From Anianabacter salinae (lineage in GTDB: Bacteria; Pseudomonadota; Alphaproteobacteria; Rhodobacterales; Rhodobacteraceae), in NCBI RefSeq assembly GCF_019061145.1, contig NZ_JAHQZS010000006.1:62001-126000 (forward strand): a stretch of DNA of 64,000 nt, read 5' to 3'. Shown here one piece after another: positions 56,511 through 64,000 of the stretch. A program made the position numbers and the translations under genes. The notes below the pieces were generated by a model, which was given only the letters and a program-made list of their open reading frames with translations, searched no databases and was not told the DNA's origin. Positions within the stretch are counted from its first letter, which is position 1, and every line of letters starts with the position of its first letter.

Positions 56511-57451
56511 GCCTCGATCTTGCCGCCCTGCGCGCAGCCGTGGCGCGGCACCGGCGCGTGGCGCGCGTCGTCGTGGCCGAAGCGAAGGGGTCGGCCCCAC
56601 GCGAGCCTGGCACGGCGATGCTGGTCTTTGCGGACGGACAGGACGGCACCATCGGCGGCGGCGCGCTGGAGTGGGAGGCGGCGCGCGCGGCGCGGGCGAT
56701 GCTGGAGACCGGCGGCGCCCGGGTGGACCGGATGCCGCTTGGCCCCGCGCTTGGCCAATGCTGCGGCGGCGCGGTGACTCTGGTGACCGAGGTGTACGAT
56801 ACCGCAGCGCTGGAGAGGATCGGCAGCGCGGTCCATGCCCGTCGTGTCGAGGGCGCGCGCGCAATGCCGCTGGCGGTGACGCGCGCGCTGTCGGCGGCCC
56901 GGAGCGGCAGTGCCCAAACGCCGATGATGTTGTCCGAGGGCTGGCTTGCCGAACCGGTGGAGCTGGCGCGCCGCGCGCTCTGGATCTGGGGCGCGGGCCA
57001 TGTGGGCCGGGCGCTGGTGTCGGTGCTGGCGCCCTTGCCCGATGTCGCGATCACCTGGGTGGATACCTCTGCTGACAGGTTCCCGGACACGATCCCGGAC
57101 GGTGTGATCCCGCGCGTGGCGGCAAAGCCCGCAGAGGCGCTGCGCCATGCGCCGCCGGACGCGGACCACCTGATCCTGACCTATTCCCACGCGCTGGACC
57201 TCGACCTGTGCCACGCGGTGTTGTCGCACGGCTTCCGCAGCGCCGGTGTGATCGGGTCGGCGACGAAATGGGCCCGGTTTCGAAGCCGTCTGGCGGCACT
57301 TGGCCATTCGGACGCCCAGATTTCACGCATTCGCTGCCCGATCGGGCAAAAGTCGCTTGGCAAGCACCCTCAGGCCATTGCGGTCGGCGTGGCCGCTGAC
57401 CTACTCTCGACCAGCTATGAACTGGAACACAGGCAGGGGGCCGTGGGGTGA
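56507..57451 (+). CDS. xdhC: Xanthine dehydrogenase accessory protein (Moco insertion)
   Basis: 314 residues, start overlapping the xdhB stop. XdhC binds molybdenum cofactor and inserts it into XdhB. The N-terminal domain shows VVVAEAKGSAPREPGTAMLV and the Cys pair region LGQCCGGAVTLVTE. The C-terminal Rossmann domain has WIWGAGHVGRALVSVL and GVIGSATKWARFRSRL. It lies directly before, and overlaps, the transporter ATPase. Confidence 0.93.
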   Translation: MSLDLAALRAAVARHRRVARVVVAEAKGSAPREPGTAMLVFADGQDGTIGGGALEWEAARAARAMLETGGARVDRMPLGPALGQCCGGAVTLVTEVYDTAALERIGSAVHARRVEGARAMPLAVTRALSAARSGSAQTPMMLSEGWLAEPVELARRALWIWGAGHVGRALVSVLAPLPDVAITWVDTSADRFPDTIPDGVIPRVAAKPAEALRHAPPDADHLILTYSHALDLDLCHAVLSHGFRSAGVIGSATKWARFRSRLAALGHSDAQISRIRCPIGQKSLGKHPQAIAVGVAADLLSTSYELEHRQGAVG

Positions 57452-58995
57452 CAAGGGGACCGGACGCCCGGATCGGCGGGGATCTTCTGACGATCGAGGG
57501 CCTGACCAAGGCCTATCCCGGTGTCGTCGCCAATGACGATGTGTCCTTCACGATCCGCCAGGGCGAGGTGCATGCGCTGCTGGGCGAGAATGGCGCGGGC
57601 AAGTCAACGCTGGTCAAGATGATCTACGGCCTGGTGCGCCCCGATGCGGGGCGGATGACCTTGCGGGGCACTGGCTATGCCCCCGCCACACCGCACGAGG
57701 CGCGCGGATCCGGCGTCGCCATGGTTTTCCAGCATTTTTCGTTGTTCGAGGCGCTGGACGTCGCCGAGAATGTCGCGCTTGGCATGGAGAACCCGCCCGC
57801 GATGGGCCAGCTGGCCGCGCGCATCCGCGAGGTGAGCGAAGCGTATGGCCTGCCGCTCGACCCCTTGCGGCTGGTGGGCGATCTTTCAGCGGGCGAGCGG
57901 CAGCGGGTCGAGATCGTGCGCTGCCTGCTGCAGGACCCGAAACTTCTGATCATGGATGAGCCGACCAGCGTCTTGACCCCGCAAGAGGTTGGCATCCTGT
58001 TCGAGACGCTGCGCAAGCTGGCGTCCGAAGGCACCGCGATCCTCTATATCAGTCACAAGTTGGAAGAAATCCGCACGCTCTGCGATACTGCGACGATCCT
58101 GCGGCTGGGCAAGAAGGTGGCCACCTGCGATCCGCGCGAGACCTCGGCGCGGCAGATGGCAGAGCTGATGGTCGGGCAGACGCTGCAGACACCGACGCGC
58201 GATGCGGGCACCCCCGGCGCGGTGGTGCTGGCGCTCAAGGACCTGTCGGTGCGATCGTCCAACCCGTTCGGCACGACGCTCAAGAAGGTCACGGTCGAGG
58301 TGCGCGCGGGCGAGGTGCTGGGCATCGGCGGTGTCGCGGGCAACGGACAGGACGAATTGCTGGCGGCACTGTCCGGCGAGGCGCGCGCGCCCTCGGGCGC
58401 AGTGTCGCTGAACGGCACGGCCATCGGCCATCTCGGCCCGAACGCACGCCGGTCCCTGGGCGTGCTGACCGCGCCCGAAGAACGCCTGGGCCACGCCGCC
58501 GCGCCCGACATGAGCCTGACCGAGAACGCGCTTCTGACGGGTGCGATCCGCGAGAACCTGGTGTCCTCCGGCTTTCTGAAATGGCGTGCAACCGAGGATT
58601 TCGCCAAGCGCATCATCACGGCCTTCGATGTGCGCACCCCCGGCCCCGGCCATGCCGCGCGGTCGCTGTCGGGCGGCAACCTGCAGAAATTCGTGATCGG
58701 GCGGGAAATCCTGCAACGGCCGACAGTGCTGGTCGTGAACCAGCCGACCTGGGGGGTCGATGCCGCTGCCGCTGCCGCGATCCGGCAGGCGATCCTCGAT
58801 CTGGCAGAGGGCGGCGCGGCGGTGATCGTCATCAGCCAGGACCTGGACGAGTTGATGGAGGTCTCTGACCGCTTCGCCGCGCTGAACGAGGGCCGCCTGT
58901 CCGAACCGCGCCCCGCCAAGGGCCTGACGGTGGACGAGATCGGCCTGATGATGGGCGGCGCGCATGACATGGAGGTCGCGCATGTGGCCGAGTGA
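57448..58995 (+). CDS. BMP-type nucleoside/purine ABC transporter ATPase (two NBDs)
   Basis: 515 residues from a GTG overlapping the xdhC stop. The first NBD has Walker A GENGAGKST, signature LSAGERQRVEI and Walker B LIMDEPTSVL. The second has a degraded Walker A (GVAGNGQDE), as usual in this family, and signature LSGGNLQKFVIGRE. It energises the two permeases downstream. Linkage to xdhABC suggests purine bases or nucleosides as cargo. Confidence 0.92.
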   Translation: MTRGPDARIGGDLLTIEGLTKAYPGVVANDDVSFTIRQGEVHALLGENGAGKSTLVKMIYGLVRPDAGRMTLRGTGYAPATPHEARGSGVAMVFQHFSLFEALDVAENVALGMENPPAMGQLAARIREVSEAYGLPLDPLRLVGDLSAGERQRVEIVRCLLQDPKLLIMDEPTSVLTPQEVGILFETLRKLASEGTAILYISHKLEEIRTLCDTATILRLGKKVATCDPRETSARQMAELMVGQTLQTPTRDAGTPGAVVLALKDLSVRSSNPFGTTLKKVTVEVRAGEVLGIGGVAGNGQDELLAALSGEARAPSGAVSLNGTAIGHLGPNARRSLGVLTAPEERLGHAAAPDMSLTENALLTGAIRENLVSSGFLKWRATEDFAKRIITAFDVRTPGPGHAARSLSGGNLQKFVIGREILQRPTVLVVNQPTWGVDAAAAAAIRQAILDLAEGGAAVIVISQDLDELMEVSDRFAALNEGRLSEPRPAKGLTVDEIGLMMGGAHDMEVAHVAE

Positions 58996-59012
58996 GGCGA
59001 TGCGGTTTCTCG

Positions 59013-59058
59013 CAAAGAAGAAGCGCGGACAATTTGATTCAAATGCATTTCTTCTTTG
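59013..59058. promoter_or_regulatory. Nested inverted repeats between transporter ATPase and permease
   Basis: CAAAGAAGAA (59013-59022) and TTCTTCTTTG (59049-59058) form a perfect 10-bp inverted repeat. Inside is the perfect palindrome ATTTGA-T-TCAAAT (59032-59044). The patch is unusually AT-rich for this window. It may be an operator or internal promoter for the permease genes, or an mRNA processing hairpin. Confidence 0.5.
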
Positions 59059-59103
59059 TTCAAATACGCAGTTTTCCGTCCGTGCCATGCGTGGAGCGGA
59101 GAG

Positions 59104-60189
59104 ATGATCCGTCTTGAACGCAGGCGCGAGCCGTCGCGGCTGTGGTCCTACGTCACGCCGGTGCTGGCGGTGATCGCCACCATGATCGCGGGCGGGCTGA
59201 TGTTCGCGGCGCTTGGCAAGGACCCGTTCGAGGTGATCCGCACCATCTTCTGGGATCCGGTGCTGGGCGAATTCGCGTTCTATTACCGGGGGCAGTTGCT
59301 GATCAAGGCGGGGCCGCTGATCCTGATCGCGATCGGGCTGTCGCTGGGCTTTCGGGCGGGCATCTGGAACATCGGCGCCGAGGGGCAATACATCATCGGC
59401 GCGATCTGCGGCGCGGCCGTAGGCCTCGCGTTCTACCCGATGGACGCACGCTGGCTGATCTTTCCGCTGATGATCCTTGCGGGCGCGGTTGGCGGGTTTC
59501 TCTGGGCGATGATCCCGGCGATCCTCAAGACGCGGTTCAACACCAACGAGATTCTCGTGTCGCTGCTGCTGGTCTATGTCGCCGAGCAGCTTCTGGCCTC
59601 GATGGCGCTGGGCGCGCTGCGCAATCCCGAAGGCTCGGGGTTTCCCGGCTCGCGCAACCTGCGCCGCTATGAAAGCAGCGCGAACACGGAACTGTTCGAG
59701 GGCACGGGCATGCATTGGGGCGTCGTGGCCGCCTTCATCGCAGTGATCTTCGCCTACATCCTGCTGAACCGGCACATGCTGGGCTACCAGATCCGACTGA
59801 CCGGGCAGGCGCCGCGCGCGGCGCGCTTCGCGGGGGTTCGGCCGAACCTTCTGGTGGTGTTCTGCCTTGGCGCCTCGGGCGCGCTGGCAGGCCTTGCGGG
59901 TATGTTCGAGGTGGCGGGCCCGGCGGGCCAGGTCAGCATCGATTTCAATGTCGGCTACGGGTTCACCGCGATCATCGTCGCCTTCCTGGGGCGATTGCAT
60001 CCGGTCGGCATCCTTCTGGCGGGGCTTCTGATGGCGCTGACCTATATCGGGGGCGAAGCGGCACAATCGACGCTTGGCCTTCCAGCGGCGGCGATCCAGG
60101 CGTTCCAGGGGATGCTTCTGTTCTTCCTTCTGGCGGTGGACATGCTGACCAACTACCGCTTCCGGTTCGGCAAGAGAGAGGTGGCGTGA
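59104..60189 (+). CDS. BMP-type ABC transporter permease 1
   Basis: 361 residues from the ATG at 59104, preceded by GGAG. A many-pass membrane protein of the branched-chain/nucleoside permease family: LGFRAGIWNIGAEGQYIIGAI and NTNEILVSLLLVYVAEQLL are typical of YufP-like proteins. It follows the ATPase gene after 108 bp and overlaps the next permease by one base. Confidence 0.9.
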   Translation: MIRLERRREPSRLWSYVTPVLAVIATMIAGGLMFAALGKDPFEVIRTIFWDPVLGEFAFYYRGQLLIKAGPLILIAIGLSLGFRAGIWNIGAEGQYIIGAICGAAVGLAFYPMDARWLIFPLMILAGAVGGFLWAMIPAILKTRFNTNEILVSLLLVYVAEQLLASMALGALRNPEGSGFPGSRNLRRYESSANTELFEGTGMHWGVVAAFIAVIFAYILLNRHMLGYQIRLTGQAPRAARFAGVRPNLLVVFCLGASGALAGLAGMFEVAGPAGQVSIDFNVGYGFTAIIVAFLGRLHPVGILLAGLLMALTYIGGEAAQSTLGLPAAAIQAFQGMLLFFLLAVDMLTNYRFRFGKREVA

Positions 60190-61121
60190 TGGACCTGTCG
60201 TCGATCAACCCGGTCGTCCTGATCGCCTCGCTCATGGTGGCCTCGACGCCGATCCTTCTGGCCGCTCTTGGCGAGATGGTGGTCGAGAAATCCGGCGTGC
60301 TGAACCTTGGCGTCGAGGGCATGATGATCGTCGGCGCGATCTGCGGCTTCGCCATCGCGGTCGAGACCGGCAGCCCGACGATGGGCTTTGTCGCCGCCGC
60401 GCTGGGATCGGCGCTGTTGTCGATGATCTTCGCGGTTTTGACGCAGCTGTTCCTGTCCAACCAGGTGGCGACGGGGCTTGCACTGACGCTGTTCGGGCTG
60501 GGGCTGTCGTCGCTGCTGGGCCAGGGCTATGTCGGGATCAAGCCGCCCTCGACGCCGAAGATGGATCTCGGCCCGCTCAGCGATCTGCCGGTGCTGGGGC
60601 GCATCCTGTTCAGTCACGACCTTGTCGTCTATTTCTCGCTCGCGCTTGTCCTGGCCGTCTGGGCCTTCCTGAAGTTCACGCGCGCCGGGCTGATCCTGCG
60701 CGCGGTCGGGGAAAGCCACGACGCGGCCCATGCGCTCGGCTACAAGGTCGTTGCGATCCGCTTTGCGGCCATCGGCTTTGGCGGCGCCTGCGCGGGCCTG
60801 GGCGGCGCCTATCTCAGCCTCGTGCGCGTGCCGCAATGGACCGAGGGCATGACGGCGGGTGCGGGCTGGATCGCGCTGGCCATCGTGGTCTTTGCCAGCT
60901 GGCGCGCGGGCCGGATCCTGCTTGGCGCCTATCTGTTCGGCGGTGTCACTGTGCTGCAGCTCAATCTGCAGGCAGCGGGCGCCGCGATCCCGGTCGAATA
61001 CCTGTCGATGTCGCCGTATTTGATCACCATCCTCGTCCTCGTCATCATGTCGTCGAGCCGGGGACGGGCCTCGCTTGCCGCGCCCGCTTCCTTGGGCCGG
61101 TCGTTCCACGCGTCAAGCTGA
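60189..61121 (+). CDS. BMP-type ABC transporter permease 2
   Basis: 310 residues from the ATG at 60189. YufQ-like: LAALGEMVVEKSGVLNLGVEGMMI is the family signature, and later segments include LILRAVGESHDAAHALGY. Together with permease 1 it forms the heteromeric membrane channel. Confidence 0.92.
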   Translation: MDLSSINPVVLIASLMVASTPILLAALGEMVVEKSGVLNLGVEGMMIVGAICGFAIAVETGSPTMGFVAAALGSALLSMIFAVLTQLFLSNQVATGLALTLFGLGLSSLLGQGYVGIKPPSTPKMDLGPLSDLPVLGRILFSHDLVVYFSLALVLAVWAFLKFTRAGLILRAVGESHDAAHALGYKVVAIRFAAIGFGGACAGLGGAYLSLVRVPQWTEGMTAGAGWIALAIVVFASWRAGRILLGAYLFGGVTVLQLNLQAAGAAIPVEYLSMSPYLITILVLVIMSSSRGRASLAAPASLGRSFHASS

Positions 61122-61155
61122 CGCCAATTTTCAACCAACGGGGAGAGTTCACCCA

Positions 61156-62238
61156 ATGACACTAGCGAAACTTCTGACCGGCGCCGCGCTGGCCGCGGGC
61201 CTTGCGGGCGGTGCCTTTGCCGCCAGCCATTCCGAGCCGGTGAAGGCCGGGTTCATCTATGTCGGCCCGATCGGCGACGGCGGCTGGACCCATGAACACA
61301 ACATCGGCCGCCTTGCCGTCGAGGAAGAATTCGGCGACGCCGTCGAAACCGTGTACCAGGAAAGCGTGCCCGAGGGCGCAGACGCCGAGCGCGCGATCAC
61401 CCAGATGGCGCTGCAGGGGGCGGACATCATCTTTACCACGTCCTTCGGCTACATGGACCCGACCATAAACGTCGCCGAGAAGTTCCCGGACGTGAAGTTC
61501 GAGCATGCGACCGGCTACAAGACCGCCGACAACGTGGCGATCTACTCGGCCCGCTTCTACGAGGGCCGCGCGATCCAGGGCCACATCGCGGGCAAGATGA
61601 CCAAGACCAACAAGATCGGCTACATCGCGTCCTTCCCGATCCCCGAGGTCATCCGAGGCATCAACTCGGCCTATATCCACGCCAAGAAGGTCAACCCGGA
61701 CGTCGAGTTCTCGGTCGTCTGGGCGTTCACCTGGTTCGACCCGGCGAAAGAGGCGGACGCCGCCACCGCGCTGATCGAACAGGGCGCCGACGTGATCCTG
61801 CAGCACACCGATTCGACGGCGCCGCAGGCCGCGGCCGCCGAGGCGGGCAACGTCATCACCTTCGGCCAGGCGTCGGACATGTCCGAATACGCGCCGATGC
61901 CGCGGGTGTCGTCGATCATCGACAATTGGGCGCCTTACTACATCGACCGCGTCAAGGCGGTCATGGACGGCACCTGGGAAACCAAGGACACCTGGGACGG
62001 CATCGGTCCGGGCATGGTTGGCATCGGCGAGATCTCTGACGCCGTTCCGGCCGAGGTGAAGGCCGAGGCGCTGGCGCTCAAGGACGCGATCGCGGCGGGC
62101 GACTACCACCCCTTCACCGGCCCGATCAACAAGCAGGACGGCAGCGTCTGGCTCGCCGAGGGCGAGACCGCCGATGACGGCACGCTTCTGGGCATGGATT
62201 TCTACGTCGAAGGTCTGACCGGCGAAATCCCGAACTGA
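61156..62238 (+). CDS. BMP-family purine/nucleoside-binding protein
   Basis: 360 residues from the ATG at 61156, preceded by GGGAGAG. The signal peptide MTLAKLLTGAALAAGLAGGAFA ends near AAS; no lipobox Cys is seen, so it is periplasmic and soluble. BMP features: VGPIGDGGWTHEHNIGR, ADIIFTTSFGYMDPT, GYIASFPIPEVIRGINSA. It binds the substrate for the ATPase and permeases encoded just upstream. A terminator follows. Confidence 0.93.
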   Translation: MTLAKLLTGAALAAGLAGGAFAASHSEPVKAGFIYVGPIGDGGWTHEHNIGRLAVEEEFGDAVETVYQESVPEGADAERAITQMALQGADIIFTTSFGYMDPTINVAEKFPDVKFEHATGYKTADNVAIYSARFYEGRAIQGHIAGKMTKTNKIGYIASFPIPEVIRGINSAYIHAKKVNPDVEFSVVWAFTWFDPAKEADAATALIEQGADVILQHTDSTAPQAAAAEAGNVITFGQASDMSEYAPMPRVSSIIDNWAPYYIDRVKAVMDGTWETKDTWDGIGPGMVGIGEISDAVPAEVKAEALALKDAIAAGDYHPFTGPINKQDGSVWLAEGETADDGTLLGMDFYVEGLTGEIPN

Positions 62239-62261
62239 TCCTCGATCAACGCGATCAGACA

Positions 62262-62287
62262 GGCCCGTCCCCGAAAGGGGGCGGGTC
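62262..62287 (+). terminator. Terminator after the xdh/BMP operon
   Basis: GGCCCGTCCCC-gaaa-GGGGGCGGGTC forms a strong GC stem with one mismatch or wobble, then TTT. It ends the seven-gene operon and lies 50 bp before the convergent phosphoesterase gene. Confidence 0.75.
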
Positions 62288-62310
62288 TTTGCGTGTTCGG
62301 CACACCGCGG

Positions 62311-63111
62311 TCATCTCTGGCGCGGGCGTGCGCCTTTCCAGCCTGTCTCTGCGCGGTCGAACACCATCTCGCCCGACGGCGCAAAGACCGCATCCGCCCC
62401 GGCGCGCCAGACCTCGATGCCGATGCGCGCGCGCGACAACGTGAGCAGGTTAAAGGTGTTCGTCTCACCTCGCAGCCGGGTCGACAGCCCCGTGCCCGCC
62501 TGCACGAACAACAGGCCCGGCGCGGCAAGAAACGGCGCGGCAAAGGCGTTGTGCAGATGGCCCGACAGGACGATGTCGGCGCCCGCATCCTCGAGCGCGC
62601 GCAGCGCCTTGCCCGCCCCCTTCATCAGCCGCTTCTGGGTCTCGGGACCGTGTTCCAGCGGATGATGCAGGACCACCACGCGCACCCTCTCGCCCGCATC
62701 AGAAAAGGCCGCCGCGACGCGCGCGCGGTGGCGCCCGCGAAACCGCCCGCGCTGCCAGGAAAACCGGTTCACGGTATTGATCCCCACCATCCGCAGATCG
62801 GGGGTGTCGTGCCGTGGCTCCAACTCATGGGCGATGGCCTCGCGGTAGCGCACCCAGGGGCGCAGGAACCGCACCAGCACGTTGTCGAGCGGGGTGTCAT
62901 GGTTCCCCGGAACCGCAAAAACGGGCGGCTCCAGCCGGTTCAGAAAGCGCCGCGCCCGGTCGAATTGCGACACCCGCGCGCGCTGGGTGAAATCACCCGA
63001 CACGACGACCATGTCGGGTGCGAGCCGGTTGACCGTTTCGATCAGCGGGTCCGCCAGATCGTCCCGGTCGCGGCCGAAGTGAAGGTCGGACAGGTGCACC
63101 AGCCGCGTCAT
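62311..63111 (-). CDS. Calcineurin-like metallophosphoesterase
   Basis: 266 residues from the ATG at 63111, overlapping the stop of the upstream gene. The metal-binding motifs are in order: HLSDLHFGRD, VVVSGDFTQR, VPGNHDTPLD and LSGHLHNA. It is a di-metal phosphodiesterase or phosphatase of the Icc/CpdA class; the substrate is unknown. Linkage to a lipid-kinase-type gene hints at phospholipid metabolism. Confidence 0.9.
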   Translation of the reverse strand: MTRLVHLSDLHFGRDRDDLADPLIETVNRLAPDMVVVSGDFTQRARVSQFDRARRFLNRLEPPVFAVPGNHDTPLDNVLVRFLRPWVRYREAIAHELEPRHDTPDLRMVGINTVNRFSWQRGRFRGRHRARVAAAFSDAGERVRVVVLHHPLEHGPETQKRLMKGAGKALRALEDAGADIVLSGHLHNAFAAPFLAAPGLLFVQAGTGLSTRLRGETNTFNLLTLSRARIGIEVWRAGADAVFAPSGEMVFDRAETGWKGARPRQR

Positions 63112-64000
63112 GCCACCCCGTTCGGGACGATGATGCGAAGCGGGCGGTCCGACATGCGGAACTCGAACGGGCTGGGGGCGATGCACTTTTCGCCGTCAAA
63201 CGCCAAGAGCGCCTTGCGCCGCTTCACCCGCCAGACCGTCAGGCTGCTTGCTTTCAGCAGCTCGTAATCCTCGCCTTCCTCGCTGGCGCGCCGCAGCAGC
63301 CGCCAGGTCAGCCAGAACAGTTGCCGCCGCCCCTGCGCCCGCGCCACCAGCACGGCGAAGCCGTCGTCGTGGATGGCATCGCCCCCGTTCAGGCCGAAGC
63401 GTTCCAGCTGAAACGTCGAGCGTGCGATGAACACCAGCGCCGTGCGGCGGTGCAGGGTCTCTCCAGCCACGTCGATCTCAAGCAGCATCGGGCGCTGAAA
63501 CCGCAGGAAGGTCTTGAGCACGGACCAGTGCGCGGCGATCCGGCGGCGGCCCCAGCGGCGATAGACCGTCTCGCGCTCGCGCAGGATGGCCGGGTAGATG
63601 CCAAGCGAGGCGTTGTTGAGAAACACCCGGTCATTGACCATCCCGACGCTGATGTCATGGGGCGCCCCGTCGAGGATCTGCTGCGCCGCCTCTCGCGGGT
63701 CTTCCGACAGGCCCAGCCCGCGCGAGAAGTAGTTGAACGTGCCCAGAGGCAGAACCGCCATCGACACATCGGCCCCAAGTGCGGCATCGGCGACGGCCAT
63801 CACGGTTCCGTCGCCCCCCGCCGCGACGATCAGGTCGGCGCCGCCTTGCACCGCGCGGTGCACGACGCTTGCCATGTCCTCGCGCCCCGGTCGCCATATC
63901 ATCCGCGTTGCGCGGTCGCCGAACACGTCCATCGCCGCGTCGATGGCGCCGCGATCACGGCGGTTGGTGCCCGAGGCGCGGTTGGCGACGAGGACGATCT
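63108..64000 (-). CDS. Diacylglycerol kinase family protein (5' end beyond window)
   Basis: 297 codons are visible; the frame stays open to the right edge (IVLVANRASGTNRRDRGAID precedes the Met at 63932), so the true start lies outside. The catalytic motif AAGGDGTVMAVADAAL and PLGTFNYFSRGLGL are diagnostic of the DAGK/sphingosine/YegS lipid kinases. It would phosphorylate a lipid such as diacylglycerol. Its stop overlaps the phosphoesterase start (ATGA). Confidence 0.88.
   Translation of the reverse strand, partial: IVLVANRASGTNRRDRGAIDAAMDVFGDRATRMIWRPGREDMASVVHRAVQGGADLIVAAGGDGTVMAVADAALGADVSMAVLPLGTFNYFSRGLGLSEDPREAAQQILDGAPHDISVGMVNDRVFLNNASLGIYPAILRERETVYRRWGRRRIAAHWSVLKTFLRFQRPMLLEIDVAGETLHRRTALVFIARSTFQLERFGLNGGDAIHDDGFAVLVARAQGRRQLFWLTWRLLRRASEEGEDYELLKASSLTVWRVKRRKALLAFDGEKCIAPSPFEFRMSDRPLRIIVPNGVA

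Noticed and set aside
54624-56864. 746-codon minus-strand frame opposite xdhB and xdhC
   Set aside because: It spans two well-supported genes in antisense and shows no domain.
57886-60066. 726-codon minus-strand frame across the ABC genes
   Set aside because: Antisense to the ATPase and permease, with no family features.

Overview
The window looks like a chromosomal segment of a high-GC alphaproteobacterium of the Rhodobacteraceae (Roseobacter/Paracoccus-like). The evidence is the hisS-hisZ-hisG order, DUF1489, SlyX, a B12-dependent ribonucleotide reductase, a Hint-domain secreted protein, TRAP transporters, and the GGAGGTATTT...GACCAAAGATG repeat. I see no rRNA, tRNA, CRISPR array, transposase or prophage. 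54 protein genes are supported; the last runs off the right edge.

Layout. 0-5.3 kb: three envelope/periplasmic genes (Ig-like repeat protein, a small CxxCH protein, a YceI-OmpA fusion), then a transglutaminase on the minus strand. 6.4-15.3 kb: an aromatic-acid locus. A minus-strand operon (Rieske dioxygenase alpha and beta, PdxA-like dihydrodiol dehydrogenase, ferredoxin reductase, FAD monooxygenase) has the gene order of the terephthalate tph operon. It sits beside an IclR regulator and a divergent TRAP transporter. A TGTTCG-N5-CGAACA palindrome lies in both control regions, each followed by a weaker copy exactly 18 bp on. 15.4-21.6 kb: cyanate use (PAS/AAA+/Fis regulator divergent from cynA-cynB-cynD-cynS plus a DUF1348 gene). 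22-27 kb: an OmpR-type regulator, a 1-Cys peroxiredoxin and a large hybrid kinase with a Cys-less LOV-like PAS domain.

27-35.3 kb: a bidirectional metal (probably zinc) locus around two Zur-like boxes. The right arm is a zrg/PA4063-66-like set: His-rich DUF2796 protein, MacB-type ABC ATPase and permease, and two DUF3299 proteins. The left arm is less familiar. It encodes a membrane-anchored unknown protein, a second MacB-type ABC pair, a DUF4198 (NikK-like) protein, a small NikL-like protein and a ZnuA-like protein that lacks most of the usual ligands.

35.8-39.9 kb: a 19-residue tandem-repeat protein followed by a type I secretion ATPase and a HlyD-type adaptor. 39.9-42.4 kb: nrdJ, with a complete XRE/Cro helix-turn-helix domain embedded in frame. 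That domain has its own Shine-Dalgarno and ATG, which makes it the most surprising single feature. 42.7-52.4 kb: Hint protein, DUF1489, hisG/hisZ/hisS, slyX, a lipoprotein and dnaE. 52.6-62.3 kb: xdhABC followed by a BMP-type purine/nucleoside ABC transporter; xdhB carries an in-frame insertion containing a dispersed repeat. 62.3-64 kb: a metallophosphoesterase and a partial diacylglycerol-kinase-family gene.
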